This document shows positions 17,674 to 25,587 of a stretch of 51,639 nt of DNA, piece by piece. Under the pieces are notes generated by a model that ran no database searches, was not told the origin of the DNA, and worked only from the letters and a program-made list of their open reading frames with translations. Position numbers and translations under genes: made by a program. The stretch's first letter is position 1, and the number at the start of each line of letters is the position of its first letter. This stretch comes from Bacteroidaceae bacterium (lineage in GTDB: Bacteria > Bacteroidota > Bacteroidia > Bacteroidales > Bacteroidaceae). Where the stretch lies: assembly GCA_017614465.1 (NCBI GenBank), contig JAGABW010000060.1:1-51639 (forward strand), read 5' to 3'.

Positions 17674-19848
17674 ATGAAAAAAAATATGACATTGCAGCAA
17701 GCGTTGAAATATTATTTCGGATTTGATTCATTCAAAGGGGATCAAGAAGCAATAATACAAAACCTTCTTGATAAAAAAGACACCTTTGTACTTATGCCTA
17801 CAGGCGGAGGTAAATCATTATGCTACCAACTCCCTGCTTTAGTCATGGAAGGAACTGCAATTGTCATCTCACCATTAATAGCATTAATGAAAAACCAAGT
17901 TGATGCCATTAAACACATATGTGAAAATGACAATGTTGCACACTTCATTAATTCCTCATTAAATAAAACAAGCATTCAACAAGTAAAAAATGATATAACT
18001 GCAGGATACACCAAACTTCTGTATGTTGCACCTGAATCACTAACAAAACTTGAATATGTTGAATTCCTGAAATCTGTAAAAATCTCATTCTATGCTATCG
18101 ACGAAGCACACTGTATATCTGAATGGGGACACGATTTCCGTCCTGAATACAGACGCATCAGACCTATCATGGAAGAAATAGGCAAAGCCCCAATTATAGC
18201 ATTGACTGCTACTGCTACCGACAAAGTACGCACAGATATAAAAAAGAACTTGGGCATGCCTGATGCTACAGAATTTAAAGCATCATTCAACAGACCAAAC
18301 CTATATTACGAAGTAAGACAGAAAACAAAAGATATCGACAAAGATATCATCAAATACATAAAAGCACATCCAGGCAAAAGCGGAATCATCTACTGCCTAA
18401 GCAGAAAGAAAGTAGAAGAACTCGCTGCCAACCTCAAAGCCAACGACATTAAAGCCGCACCATACCATGCAGGAATGGAATCGGCTGTACGTAGTGCCAC
18501 ACAAGACGATTTCCTAATGGAACGTATCGACGTAATCGTTGCTACAATCGCATTTGGAATGGGTATAGACAAACCGGATGTCAGATTCGTAATGCATTAC
18601 GACATACCTAAGAGTCTCGAAGGCTACTATCAGGAAACAGGACGTGCCGGGCGTGACGGCGGAGAAGGAAGATGTATTGCTTTCTACACAAGAAAAGACC
18701 TGCAAAAACTCGAAAAATTCATGGAAGGCAAACCTATTGCCGAGCAAGACATAGGACGCCAATTATTAAAAGAAACAGCCAACTATTGCGAATCATCAGT
18801 TTGCAGACGCAAATTACTATTGCACTACTTCGGAGAAAACTATCCAGAAGAAAACTGCAACAATTGCGACAACTGTAAGCATCCAAAGAAAAAGATTGAT
18901 GCCACACAAGAACTGTTACTCGCAATGAAAGTAATAGAAGCCATCAAGGAAAACTTCAAGACAGAATATGTTAGCGATATATTGCGCGGAGTAGAAACTG
19001 AATTCATTTTATCGCACAAACATGAAAAACTCAGTTTGTTCGGTAAAGGCTCCGACCACGAGGCATCATTCTGGAGTGCTGTATTAAATCAGGCTATGAT
19101 TGAAGGATACCTAAGAAAAGATGTCGAAAATTACGGATTAATCAAAATAACACCAGAAGGCAAACAATTTATGAAAAATCCTTCAACCTTCAATATTGTC
19201 GAAGATAATGAATTCGACGATGTAGTAATTGATGACGCACCCGACACAATCGGTTCTGTTGATGAAACAATACATAAGATGTTATTGGATCTTAGAAAAA
19301 AACTATCAAAGAAATATAACGTACCTCCATATGTTATATTCCAGGATCCATCAATAGAAGCAATGACAACATACTACCCTATCACCTTGGAAGAACTGCA
19401 GAACATACCAGGTGTAGGTGCAGGAAAAGCTAAAAGATACGGACAGGAATTCGTTGATCTTATCAAACGCCACTGTGAAGAGAATGGCATAGAAAGACCG
19501 ACAGATATGCGAGTACGCACTGTTGCCAATAAATCACTTCAAAAGATTAGTATCATTCAAAGTATTGACAGACAAGTCTCACTCGACGATATCGCACTCG
19601 CTAAAGGCATAGAGTTCGACGAACTACTTGACGAAATCGAAGCAATAGTATATAGTGGCACAAAAATCAACATAGACTATTTCATCGAAGCAGAAATTGA
19701 CGAAGACAAAGTTGACGAGATTTACGACTACTTCAGAGAGAGCGAAACAGACTCTTTAGAGGAAGCAATCGAAAACCTCGACGATGATATAACTGAAGAA
19801 GAAATAAGGCTTGTCAGAATAAAATTCATTTCTGACCTTGCAAATTAG
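17674..19848 (+). CDS. recQ: ATP-dependent DNA helicase RecQ
   Basis: The 724-residue 3'-5' DNA helicase has motif I PTGGGKS (42-48), motif II DEAH (143-146) followed by CISEWGHDFRPEYRR, and motif VI YYQETGRAGRDG. The RQC zinc site has cysteines in ESSVCRRKLLLHYFGE and NCNNCDNC. A winged helix follows, then an HRDC-like domain (~520-590) and an acidic extension to the end (~590-724), so the protein is longer than the ~610-residue E. coli enzyme. The extension contains SLDDIALAKGIEFDELLDEIEAI and resembles a helix-turn-helix tail. It ends the clpP-clpX-recQ operon at the terminator at 19879-19928. Confidence 0.95.
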   Translation: MKKNMTLQQALKYYFGFDSFKGDQEAIIQNLLDKKDTFVLMPTGGGKSLCYQLPALVMEGTAIVISPLIALMKNQVDAIKHICENDNVAHFINSSLNKTSIQQVKNDITAGYTKLLYVAPESLTKLEYVEFLKSVKISFYAIDEAHCISEWGHDFRPEYRRIRPIMEEIGKAPIIALTATATDKVRTDIKKNLGMPDATEFKASFNRPNLYYEVRQKTKDIDKDIIKYIKAHPGKSGIIYCLSRKKVEELAANLKANDIKAAPYHAGMESAVRSATQDDFLMERIDVIVATIAFGMGIDKPDVRFVMHYDIPKSLEGYYQETGRAGRDGGEGRCIAFYTRKDLQKLEKFMEGKPIAEQDIGRQLLKETANYCESSVCRRKLLLHYFGENYPEENCNNCDNCKHPKKKIDATQELLLAMKVIEAIKENFKTEYVSDILRGVETEFILSHKHEKLSLFGKGSDHEASFWSAVLNQAMIEGYLRKDVENYGLIKITPEGKQFMKNPSTFNIVEDNEFDDVVIDDAPDTIGSVDETIHKMLLDLRKKLSKKYNVPPYVIFQDPSIEAMTTYYPITLEELQNIPGVGAGKAKRYGQEFVDLIKRHCEENGIERPTDMRVRTVANKSLQKISIIQSIDRQVSLDDIALAKGIEFDELLDEIEAIVYSGTKINIDYFIEAEIDEDKVDEIYDYFRESETDSLEEAIENLDDDITEEEIRLVRIKFISDLAN

Positions 19849-19878
19849 AGGATTTTTTCACTTTTTTTAGTAAAAATA

Positions 19879-19928
19879 GGAAAGTAGAGGTGTTTTTTTT
19901 ACATTTTTTTTCTACTTTCCATTTTTTT
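19879..19928 (+). terminator. recQ operon terminator, abutting the porin promoter
   Basis: GGAAAGTAGA (19879-19888) pairs perfectly with TCTACTTTCC (19911-19920) across a 22-base T-rich loop, followed by ATTTTTTTAT. The 3' arm lies where the -33 element of the next promoter would be. Confidence 0.75.
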
Positions 19929-19932
19929 ATTA

Positions 19933-19940
19933 TATCTTTG
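19933..19940 (+). promoter_or_regulatory. -7 box of the OmpA-family porin gene
   Basis: TATCTTTG followed by CACATG begins only 5 bases after the T run of the recQ terminator. Transcription from here would give a very A/T-rich leader of about 108 bases before the ATG at 20054, a pattern common for abundant Bacteroidota proteins. Confidence 0.65.
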
Positions 19941-20053
19941 CACATGTAAAAATATATATTTTAGTTAAATCTATAAAAAAGAAACATATTTAAATTTAAT
20001 AGAAAATATAGAAAAACAATTTCTAATTAATCAACATTTGTAATTAAAGTTTT

Positions 20054-21226
20054 ATGAAGAAAATTTCTTTAATCGTTGCTTTAGCAACAATGGCACTCGG
20101 TGCAAACGCACAGAATGCAACAGTTAACAGTAAATTCGCTGATAACATGTTCGTTTCACTTCAAGGTGGTGTTTACGAGCCAACTATTGGTCAGAGCGTA
20201 TTCGGTGACATGCGTCCAGTTGTACGTCTTGAAATCGGTAAGTACTTCACTCCAACAATCGGATTCTCTGTTTCTGGAGATGCGCTTATCAACATGAACA
20301 ACGCTAACAGAAAGTCATTCTTGTTCTATGACAACAGTTTCTCAAAGACTCCAAAGACTGCATTTGACTTCTCTAACGTTAGTGCTAATGCACTCATCAA
20401 CCTTAACAACCTTTTCTTAGGTTACAAAGGTCAGCCAAGCCCAGTAGAACTCGTTGCTAACGCAGGTATCGGATGGGGACATGTTTATGGCAAGTCTTAT
20501 TATGGAATTGAAGAAAAGAACTGCGGTACTGCTAACTTCGGTCTTTCACTCAACTTCAATGCAAGCGATGCATGGGCTATCAACCTCAAGCCAGCTATCA
20601 CTTACATCTTGAGTAACGACAGATACAACACTCACTGGGTTCTTGATTCAAGAAACTCTTACCTCCAACTTACAGCTGGTGTTACTTACAAGTTCGCTAA
20701 CTCTAACGGAACTCACCACTTCGTATTCTGTGACAAGAAATACTCTCAGAGCGAAATGGATGAATTGAACGGACGTATCAACTCACTCCGTGGCGAAATC
20801 AACGGCAAGAACAAGACTATCGCTGATCTTGAAGCTGCACTCGCTGCTGAACGTGCTAAGGACAAGACTGTTATCGTTAACGAAACTAAGGTTAACCAAA
20901 CTCAACTTGCTCCAGTTGTAATCTTCGATCAAGGCAAGAGCATCATCAACAAGGCTCAACAACCATCAGTTCAGATGATCGCTACTTACATGAAGAATCA
21001 CCCAGAAAGCAAAGTTACTATCAAGGGTTATGCTTCTCCAGAAGGTTCTGCTGAACTCAACCAAAAACTTTCTGAAAACCGTGCTAAGGCTGTTTACAAC
21101 ATGCTTGTTAACACTTACAAGATCAACGCAAACCGTCTTGAATGGCAAGGTCTTGGAGCTACTTCTGAAGTATTCCCAGAAAATGACTGGAACCGCGTTT
21201 GTGTATTCCTTGAAGACGCTAAATAA
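20054..21226 (+). CDS. Major OmpA-family outer membrane protein
   Basis: The 390-residue protein has a signal peptide (1-19, ending GANA-QNA). An N-terminal beta-barrel of about 200 residues follows, with alternating aromatic strands. Next comes a short coiled-coil linker (~235-270; DELNGRINSLRGEINGKNKTI) and a C-terminal OmpA peptidoglycan-binding domain (from ~290: VVIFDQGKSIINKAQQPSVQMIATYM, VTIKGYASPEGSAELNQKLSENRAKAVYNML). It should anchor the outer membrane to peptidoglycan. Codon use is strongly biased (CTT, GTT, GCT, CGT), like the ribosomal genes in this window, which suggests very high expression. The Asp and Arg that bind diaminopimelate are not individually assigned. Confidence 0.93.
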   Translation: MKKISLIVALATMALGANAQNATVNSKFADNMFVSLQGGVYEPTIGQSVFGDMRPVVRLEIGKYFTPTIGFSVSGDALINMNNANRKSFLFYDNSFSKTPKTAFDFSNVSANALINLNNLFLGYKGQPSPVELVANAGIGWGHVYGKSYYGIEEKNCGTANFGLSLNFNASDAWAINLKPAITYILSNDRYNTHWVLDSRNSYLQLTAGVTYKFANSNGTHHFVFCDKKYSQSEMDELNGRINSLRGEINGKNKTIADLEAALAAERAKDKTVIVNETKVNQTQLAPVVIFDQGKSIINKAQQPSVQMIATYMKNHPESKVTIKGYASPEGSAELNQKLSENRAKAVYNMLVNTYKINANRLEWQGLGATSEVFPENDWNRVCVFLEDAK

Positions 21227-21252
21227 TCTAAGCATTATTTAACAAATATCTA

Positions 21253-21283
21253 AGCAGAGTTCATTCGAGCTCTGCTTTTTTTA
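21253..21283 (+). terminator. Terminator of the porin gene
   Basis: AGCAGAG (21253-21259) pairs with CTCTGCT (21270-21276) around a 10-base loop, followed by TTTTTTTA, 26 bases after the stop. Confidence 0.85.
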
Positions 21284-21380
21284 TTTATAAAAGTAAGGCA
21301 AATTAATACCAATATTTATCGTTACATACAATAAAACAATGTAAGGTACGTTATATAATAGAACTACAACGCACATCGTA

Positions 21381-22550
21381 ATGAAATTATTCGAACAGAT
21401 CAAAAACATAAGATTAATATTAATAGTAATTGCCATAATAATCGCAATTCTATCGTTATTCACATCAAACTACCTTATAACAGACCTTCAAAAAGAAGAA
21501 ACCAATAAAGTTGAAGTTTGGGCAGAAGCGATGAGATCTCTCAATCAGGCAGATGAACAAACCGACCTCAACCTGGTTCTAAAAGTGATAAACGGGAACA
21601 ACACAATCCCTGTCGTCGTATTAGACCAAAACGGAGAAGTACAAACATCACGCAACTTGGGCAAGACTTTCAAAGAAGACGAGGACTCCATTTCCAAAAT
21701 CAAAGAAATGGCAAAAAACATGAAAGCCGGTCACCAACCAATACGAATAAAACTTGAACAAGAAAACGAATATATTGAGATTTGCTACGACGAATCATTA
21801 ATGCTCAAACGACTTACCGTCTATCCATATATACAACTTTCCGTTGTAATCATCTTCGTATTAATAGCATTACTCGCCCTATTCTCTACAATGAAAGCCG
21901 AACAAAACAAAGTATGGGTGGGACTATCAAAAGAAACAGCACACCAACTCGGCACACCAATATCATCCCTCATGGCATGGCTGGAAATCCTACAGGAGAA
22001 CTATCCCGACGATGAACTATTGCCAGAAATGGAAAAAGATATAAAACGTCTGCAACTCATCGCTGAACGATTCTCAAAAATAGGTTCAATCCCAGAACCA
22101 CGCCCTGTAAATATAGTGGAAATCATCAACAGAGTTGTTGAATATATGGACCGACGTACATCATCAAAAGTCACGATAACCACAAACTTCAAACAGACAG
22201 AAGATATCAATGTATATATGGTTGAGTCTTTGTTTGAATGGGTAATAGAAAACCTATGCAAGAATGCCGTTGATGCAATGAACGGAACTGGCCACATAGA
22301 TATTTCTCTTGAACAAAACAATAAAAATATAATAATCGAAGTCAAAGATAACGGTAAGGGAATGCCAAAGGCAAACTATAAATCTGTGTTCAAACCAGGC
22401 TTCACCACCAAACGCAGAGGTTGGGGACTTGGACTCTCATTAGCAAAACGAATAATAGAAGAATACCACAAAGGACGTATATTCGTAAAATACTCAGAGA
22501 TAGGAAAAGGTACCACCTTCCGTATAGAATTACCCAAAATCGTAAAATAA
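21381..22550 (+). CDS. Orphan membrane sensor histidine kinase
   Basis: The 389-residue protein has two membrane helices (about 11-30 and 149-171) enclosing a ~115-residue extracytoplasmic sensor domain. The cytoplasmic part has an H-box with phospho-acceptor His188 (SKETAHQLGTPISSLMAWLEIL), an N-box (NLCKNAVDAM), a G1 box (DNGKGM near 323) and a G2 box (RGWGLGLSLAKRI). No HAMP domain is evident between the second membrane helix and the H-box. No response regulator is adjacent, so its partner lies elsewhere. The signal is unknown. Confidence 0.9.
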   Translation: MKLFEQIKNIRLILIVIAIIIAILSLFTSNYLITDLQKEETNKVEVWAEAMRSLNQADEQTDLNLVLKVINGNNTIPVVVLDQNGEVQTSRNLGKTFKEDEDSISKIKEMAKNMKAGHQPIRIKLEQENEYIEICYDESLMLKRLTVYPYIQLSVVIIFVLIALLALFSTMKAEQNKVWVGLSKETAHQLGTPISSLMAWLEILQENYPDDELLPEMEKDIKRLQLIAERFSKIGSIPEPRPVNIVEIINRVVEYMDRRTSSKVTITTNFKQTEDINVYMVESLFEWVIENLCKNAVDAMNGTGHIDISLEQNNKNIIIEVKDNGKGMPKANYKSVFKPGFTTKRRGWGLGLSLAKRIIEEYHKGRIFVKYSEIGKGTTFRIELPKIVK

Positions 22551-22709
22551 GCATTTGGGAAACCTCGGAACATCCGTATATTTCTGTGTTAATGAATTGA
22601 AAGCATCGGGTATGAATACACAATAAAAACAGAGAAAAACGAATACAAAACAAACTGTTCACTAACCTGAAATATTCCACAGAAAGTAGTGTTTTTCATA
22701 TTTTATGCT

Positions 22710-22717
22710 TATCTTTG
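22710..22717 (+). promoter_or_regulatory. -7 box before the small membrane protein gene
   Basis: TATCTTTG followed by CCATG sits 152 bases before the ATG at 22870, implying a leader of about 145 bases. The rest of the 319-base gap from 22551 shows no ORF or clear terminator. Confidence 0.5.
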
Positions 22718-22869
22718 CCATGTCGTGTATGACTATACTAACTTTGATTTCAATACTAAAGTAAGTGATAACATGACATAGCGTTCCACGGGTAACTTTT
22801 TATTGCTCATGAACTTACAATACATACAAATAAAGTTTAACAGAATTAAGGTTACAAAAAAACTGTAAT

Positions 22870-23268
22870 ATGGAAATAATAAGTTGTCTTGGTTGGCTAA
22901 TTTTGATTGGCATTTGCGTCGCTTTCTTGTGTAATATAATGCCATGGTGGTTAGTGGTGCTTTTGACATTTGGCGGCATGTTTATCTACTACTTCTTTTT
23001 GCATAGTGACTACTACGAAGCACCCAAACCAATAAAGAACCAAGAAAAGGTTAAGAAGGATATTGAAGAATCAGAAAAGGGAAAAGGAGAAAAGAATACC
23101 GCTACTAGTAATACCGATAATGGTGGCAACAGAATAAATGTAAATATTGGTACAGAAACTTATTATCAAAAGAATGACGATTTCGACTATGACAGATATA
23201 TAGCGGCTAAAAGAGAAGAACAAGCAGCTTATGACGATTTTATTGCATCATCGGATATGGATGATTAG
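22870..23268 (+). CDS. Small two-helix membrane protein of unknown function
   Basis: I do not recognise this 132-residue protein. Residues ~5-21 and ~25-44 form two closely spaced hydrophobic helices joined by NIMPWW. The rest is a highly charged, low-complexity tail: a lysine/glutamate stretch (~55-75), a Thr/Asn/Gly-rich stretch (~76-95) and an acidic end (FIASSDMDD). The tail probably lies in the cytoplasm or periplasm and looks disordered. It has its own -7 box and a possible terminator, so it is likely monocistronic. Confidence 0.65.
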   Translation: MEIISCLGWLILIGICVAFLCNIMPWWLVVLLTFGGMFIYYFFLHSDYYEAPKPIKNQEKVKKDIEESEKGKGEKNTATSNTDNGGNRINVNIGTETYYQKNDDFDYDRYIAAKREEQAAYDDFIASSDMDD

Positions 23269-23273
23269 AATAG

Positions 23274-23317
23274 AAAAAACTGAGGGGGGGCTGCACATCC
23301 TCAAATTCTGTTTTTTG
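23274..23317 (+). terminator. Possible terminator with a G7 tract
   Basis: AAAAAAC-TGAGG (23274-23285) can pair with CCTCA and the later GTTTTTT, with an internal loop, and the hairpin ends in TTTTTT. The tract of seven G (23284-23290) is in the 5' arm and loop. Pairing is imperfect, so this is tentative. Confidence 0.45.
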
Positions 23318-23481
23318 TTAATAAACAGAGGTAAAAATATGATTCATCATTTTAGTGAGCTAACAAACCTCAATATATGAGTTTCCTAGAGAACAAGTTT
23401 CAACTAGTCGTGAAAAAGTGTAATATCGACATTACAAAAACAAGATTTTCGACAAAAGACATCAGAAAAAATAAAAAACAC

Positions 23482-23512
23482 TTTGTCATATTAAAAAAAA
23501 ATAGTACTTTTG
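23482..23512 (+). promoter_or_regulatory. Consensus promoter of the rplM-rpsI-rpsB-tsf operon
   Basis: TTTG (23482-23485), a 19-base spacer and TACTTTTG (23505-23512) match the Bacteroides consensus exactly. A tract of nine A lies in the spacer. Confidence 0.8.
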
Positions 23513-23517
23513 CAAGC

Positions 23518-23705
23518 CGATTATTATCAAGGAGGAAAAACGAGAACCTCCTTCAGCGTGTAGATAGCGACTGCTTTGGCCGGCATCGTGGTCTGTGAAT
23601 CGTCTGAAAAACAAACATCTCCCACACACTCGCTCCAATCAAGGAGAAAGAGCGTGTTGTTTTATGGAGTGTAATTTGGTACATTTAATTAACTAAAAAT
23701 TAAAA
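23518..23705 (+). promoter_or_regulatory. Structured leader before rplM (candidate ribosomal-protein leader)
   Basis: The ~188-base untranslated leader contains a 7-bp hairpin AAGGAGG/CCTCCTT (23529-23553) and a later hairpin CGCTC/GAGCG (23631-23654) with an inner CTCC/GGAG pairing. Ribosomal protein operons are often controlled by binding of one product to the leader. An L13-type leader family has been described in Bacteroidia, and this may be a member. I have not verified this by alignment. Confidence 0.5.
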
Positions 23706-24167
23706 ATGAATACATTAAGCGCAAAGACACGCTTCGTTACAAAAGAAGAAGCAGACAAGCAATGGGTTGTTGTTGATGCAACAGATCAAGCAATTGGACG
23801 CCTTGCATCAAAGGTTGCAAAGATTCTTCGTGGCAAATACAAGCCATGTTTCACACCAAACCAAGATTGTGGTGATAACGTAATTATCGTTAACGCAAAC
23901 AAGATCCAATTCTCAGGAAAGAAATGGACAGATAAGCAATATCTTACATATTCTGGTTATCCAGGAGGTCAGCACAAGTCTTCTCCTGCAGAAATGGCAA
24001 AACGTCCACACGGTTATGAACGTATGGTTCGCCACGCAGTTAAGGGTATGCTCACTAAGGGACATCTTGGTGCTAAGCTTCTCGGCAACCTCTACATTTA
24101 TGAAGGTGCAGAACACAAACAAGAAGCACAAAGTCCAAAAGCAATTGATATAAATACATTGAAATAA
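23706..24167 (+). CDS. rplM: 50S ribosomal protein L13
   Basis: The 153-residue protein is full length and matches L13: the KQWVVVDATDQAIGRLASKVAKILRGKYKP opening, GDNVIIVNANKIQFSGKKW, then YSGYPGG and KRPHGYERMVRHAVKGMLTKGHLGAKLLGNLYIYEGAEH. It is an early-assembling 23S rRNA-binding protein. Codon use is strongly biased. It is first in the operon and is the likely autoregulator if the leader is regulatory. Confidence 0.98.
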   Translation: MNTLSAKTRFVTKEEADKQWVVVDATDQAIGRLASKVAKILRGKYKPCFTPNQDCGDNVIIVNANKIQFSGKKWTDKQYLTYSGYPGGQHKSSPAEMAKRPHGYERMVRHAVKGMLTKGHLGAKLLGNLYIYEGAEHKQEAQSPKAIDINTLK

Positions 24168-24180
24168 ATAGACAAGATAT

Positions 24181-24567
24181 ATGGAAATGATTAATGCATT
24201 AGGTCGCCGTAAAGCAGCAGTAGCACGAGTATATCTCACTGAAGGTACAGGTAAAATTACCATCAACAAAAGAGACCTTAACGACTACTTCCCATCAGAA
24301 CTTGTTCAGTTCGTAGTAAAGCAACCACTCAACCTTCTTGACGTTGCAGAAAAATACGACATCAAAGTTAACCTTTATGGAGGTGGATTTACAGGTCAGT
24401 CACAAGCATTGCGTCTCGCTATTGCACGTGCACTTGTAAAAATCAACGCAGAAGACAAGAAAGCTCTTCGTGCTGCCGGATTCATCACACGTGACTCACG
24501 TATCGTTGAACGTAAGAAACCAGGTCAGCCAAAAGCACGCCGTAGATTCCAGTTCAGTAAGCGTTAA
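24181..24567 (+). CDS. rpsI: 30S ribosomal protein S9
   Basis: The 128-residue protein is full length: GRRKAAVARVYLTEGTGKITINKR at the N-terminus, GGGFTGQSQALRLAIARAL in the middle and the basic tail ending KARRRFQFSKR, which reaches the ribosomal P site. It starts 13 bases after rplM, the standard L13-S9 pairing. Confidence 0.98.
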   Translation: MEMINALGRRKAAVARVYLTEGTGKITINKRDLNDYFPSELVQFVVKQPLNLLDVAEKYDIKVNLYGGGFTGQSQALRLAIARALVKINAEDKKALRAAGFITRDSRIVERKKPGQPKARRRFQFSKR

Positions 24568-24607
24568 TGCCGCATAACTGAATGTTTAGCATCTAAACTT
24601 TCAAGAT

Positions 24608-24632
24608 CTTGGTATACATTATATATACCAAG
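24608..24632 (+). repeat. Perfect 9-bp hairpin between rpsI and rpsB
   Basis: CTTGGTATA (24608-24616) and its exact complement TATACCAAG (24624-24632) surround a 7-base loop, 61 bases before the rpsB start. No T run follows, so it is not a normal terminator. It may be an attenuator, an RNA-processing site or part of an S2-responsive leader. Confidence 0.5.
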
Positions 24633-24693
24633 CTACTTGGAAGCTGGTTAATTAAAACTAAAAAGAACGTAAACAATTTTTAAAAGAACAATT

Positions 24694-25551
24694 ATGTCAA
24701 GAACAAATTTTGAACAATTACTAGAAGCAGGTTGTCACTTCGGACACCTCAAACGTAAGTGGAATCCAGCTATGGCTCCTTATATCTTCATGGAGCGCAA
24801 CGGCATTCACATCATCGACCTTCATCGTACAGTTAACAATATAGAAGAAGCTGCTGATGCTTTGAAGCAAATTGCAAAATCAGGAAAGCGTATTCTTTTC
24901 GTTGCTACAAAGAAGCAAGCTAAAGATATCGTTGCTGAAAAAGCTGCATCAGTAGGCATGCCATACGTTATCGAACGTTGGCCAGGTGGTATGTTAACTA
25001 ACTTCCCTACAATCCGTAAGGCTGTTAAGAAGATGGCTAACATCGACAAACTCTTTGCTGACGGAACATATGACAAACTTTCTAAGCGTGAAAACTTACA
25101 AATCCGTCGTAAGCGTGAAAAACTCGAAAAGAACCTTGGTTCTATCGCAGACCTTACACGTCTTCCATCAGCTTTGTTCGTAGTTGACGTGATGAAAGAA
25201 AATATCGCTGTACACGAAGCAAACCGTCTTGGTATCCCTGTATTCGCTATCGTTGATACAAACTCAAACCCAGACAACGTTGACTTCGTTATCCCAGCAA
25301 ACGATGATGCTACAAAGTCTATCGAAGTAATCTTAGGTGCTTGCTGTGATGCAATCGCTGAAGGTCTCGAAGAACGCAAGGCTGAAAAGAGCGACATGGA
25401 AGCTGCTAACGAACAAAACGAAGAAGTTGCTGATGCACCAAAGGCAAAGAAGCCAGCTCGTCGTACTCGTAAGAATGCAAAAGCTGAAGAAACAACTGAG
25501 GCTGCAGTAGAAGAAGCAGCTAAGGAAGAGGCTACAGAAGCAGCAGAATAA
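24694..25551 (+). CDS. rpsB: 30S ribosomal protein S2 with acidic/basic C-terminal extension
   Basis: The S2 core spans residues ~1-225, with FEQLLEAGCHFGHLKRKWNPAMAPYIF, RILFVATKKQAKDIV, YVIERWPGGMLTNF, and the final VIPANDDATKSIEVIL. The final ~60 residues are a low-complexity tail of Ala, Glu and Lys, with a basic centre (AKKPARRTRKNAKA) and an acidic end (EEAAKEEATEAAE). The tail makes the protein about 45 residues longer than E. coli S2. It is located 126 bases after rpsI, a wider gap than elsewhere in the operon, and precedes tsf, the usual order. Confidence 0.97.
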   Translation: MSRTNFEQLLEAGCHFGHLKRKWNPAMAPYIFMERNGIHIIDLHRTVNNIEEAADALKQIAKSGKRILFVATKKQAKDIVAEKAASVGMPYVIERWPGGMLTNFPTIRKAVKKMANIDKLFADGTYDKLSKRENLQIRRKREKLEKNLGSIADLTRLPSALFVVDVMKENIAVHEANRLGIPVFAIVDTNSNPDNVDFVIPANDDATKSIEVILGACCDAIAEGLEERKAEKSDMEAANEQNEEVADAPKAKKPARRTRKNAKAEETTEAAVEEAAKEEATEAAE

Positions 25552-25587
25552 ATAATTAAATCATTATCATTATTTTAGAATATAATT

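Noticed and set aside
23377-23598. A 73-codon plus-strand open frame upstream of rplM
   Set aside because: It overlaps the consensus rplM promoter and the leader hairpin, has a random-looking sequence and no family resemblance.
24822-25397. A 191-codon open frame on the minus strand opposite rpsB
   Set aside because: It mirrors the codon-biased rpsB gene; long antisense frames are expected opposite strongly biased genes. No promoter or family match.
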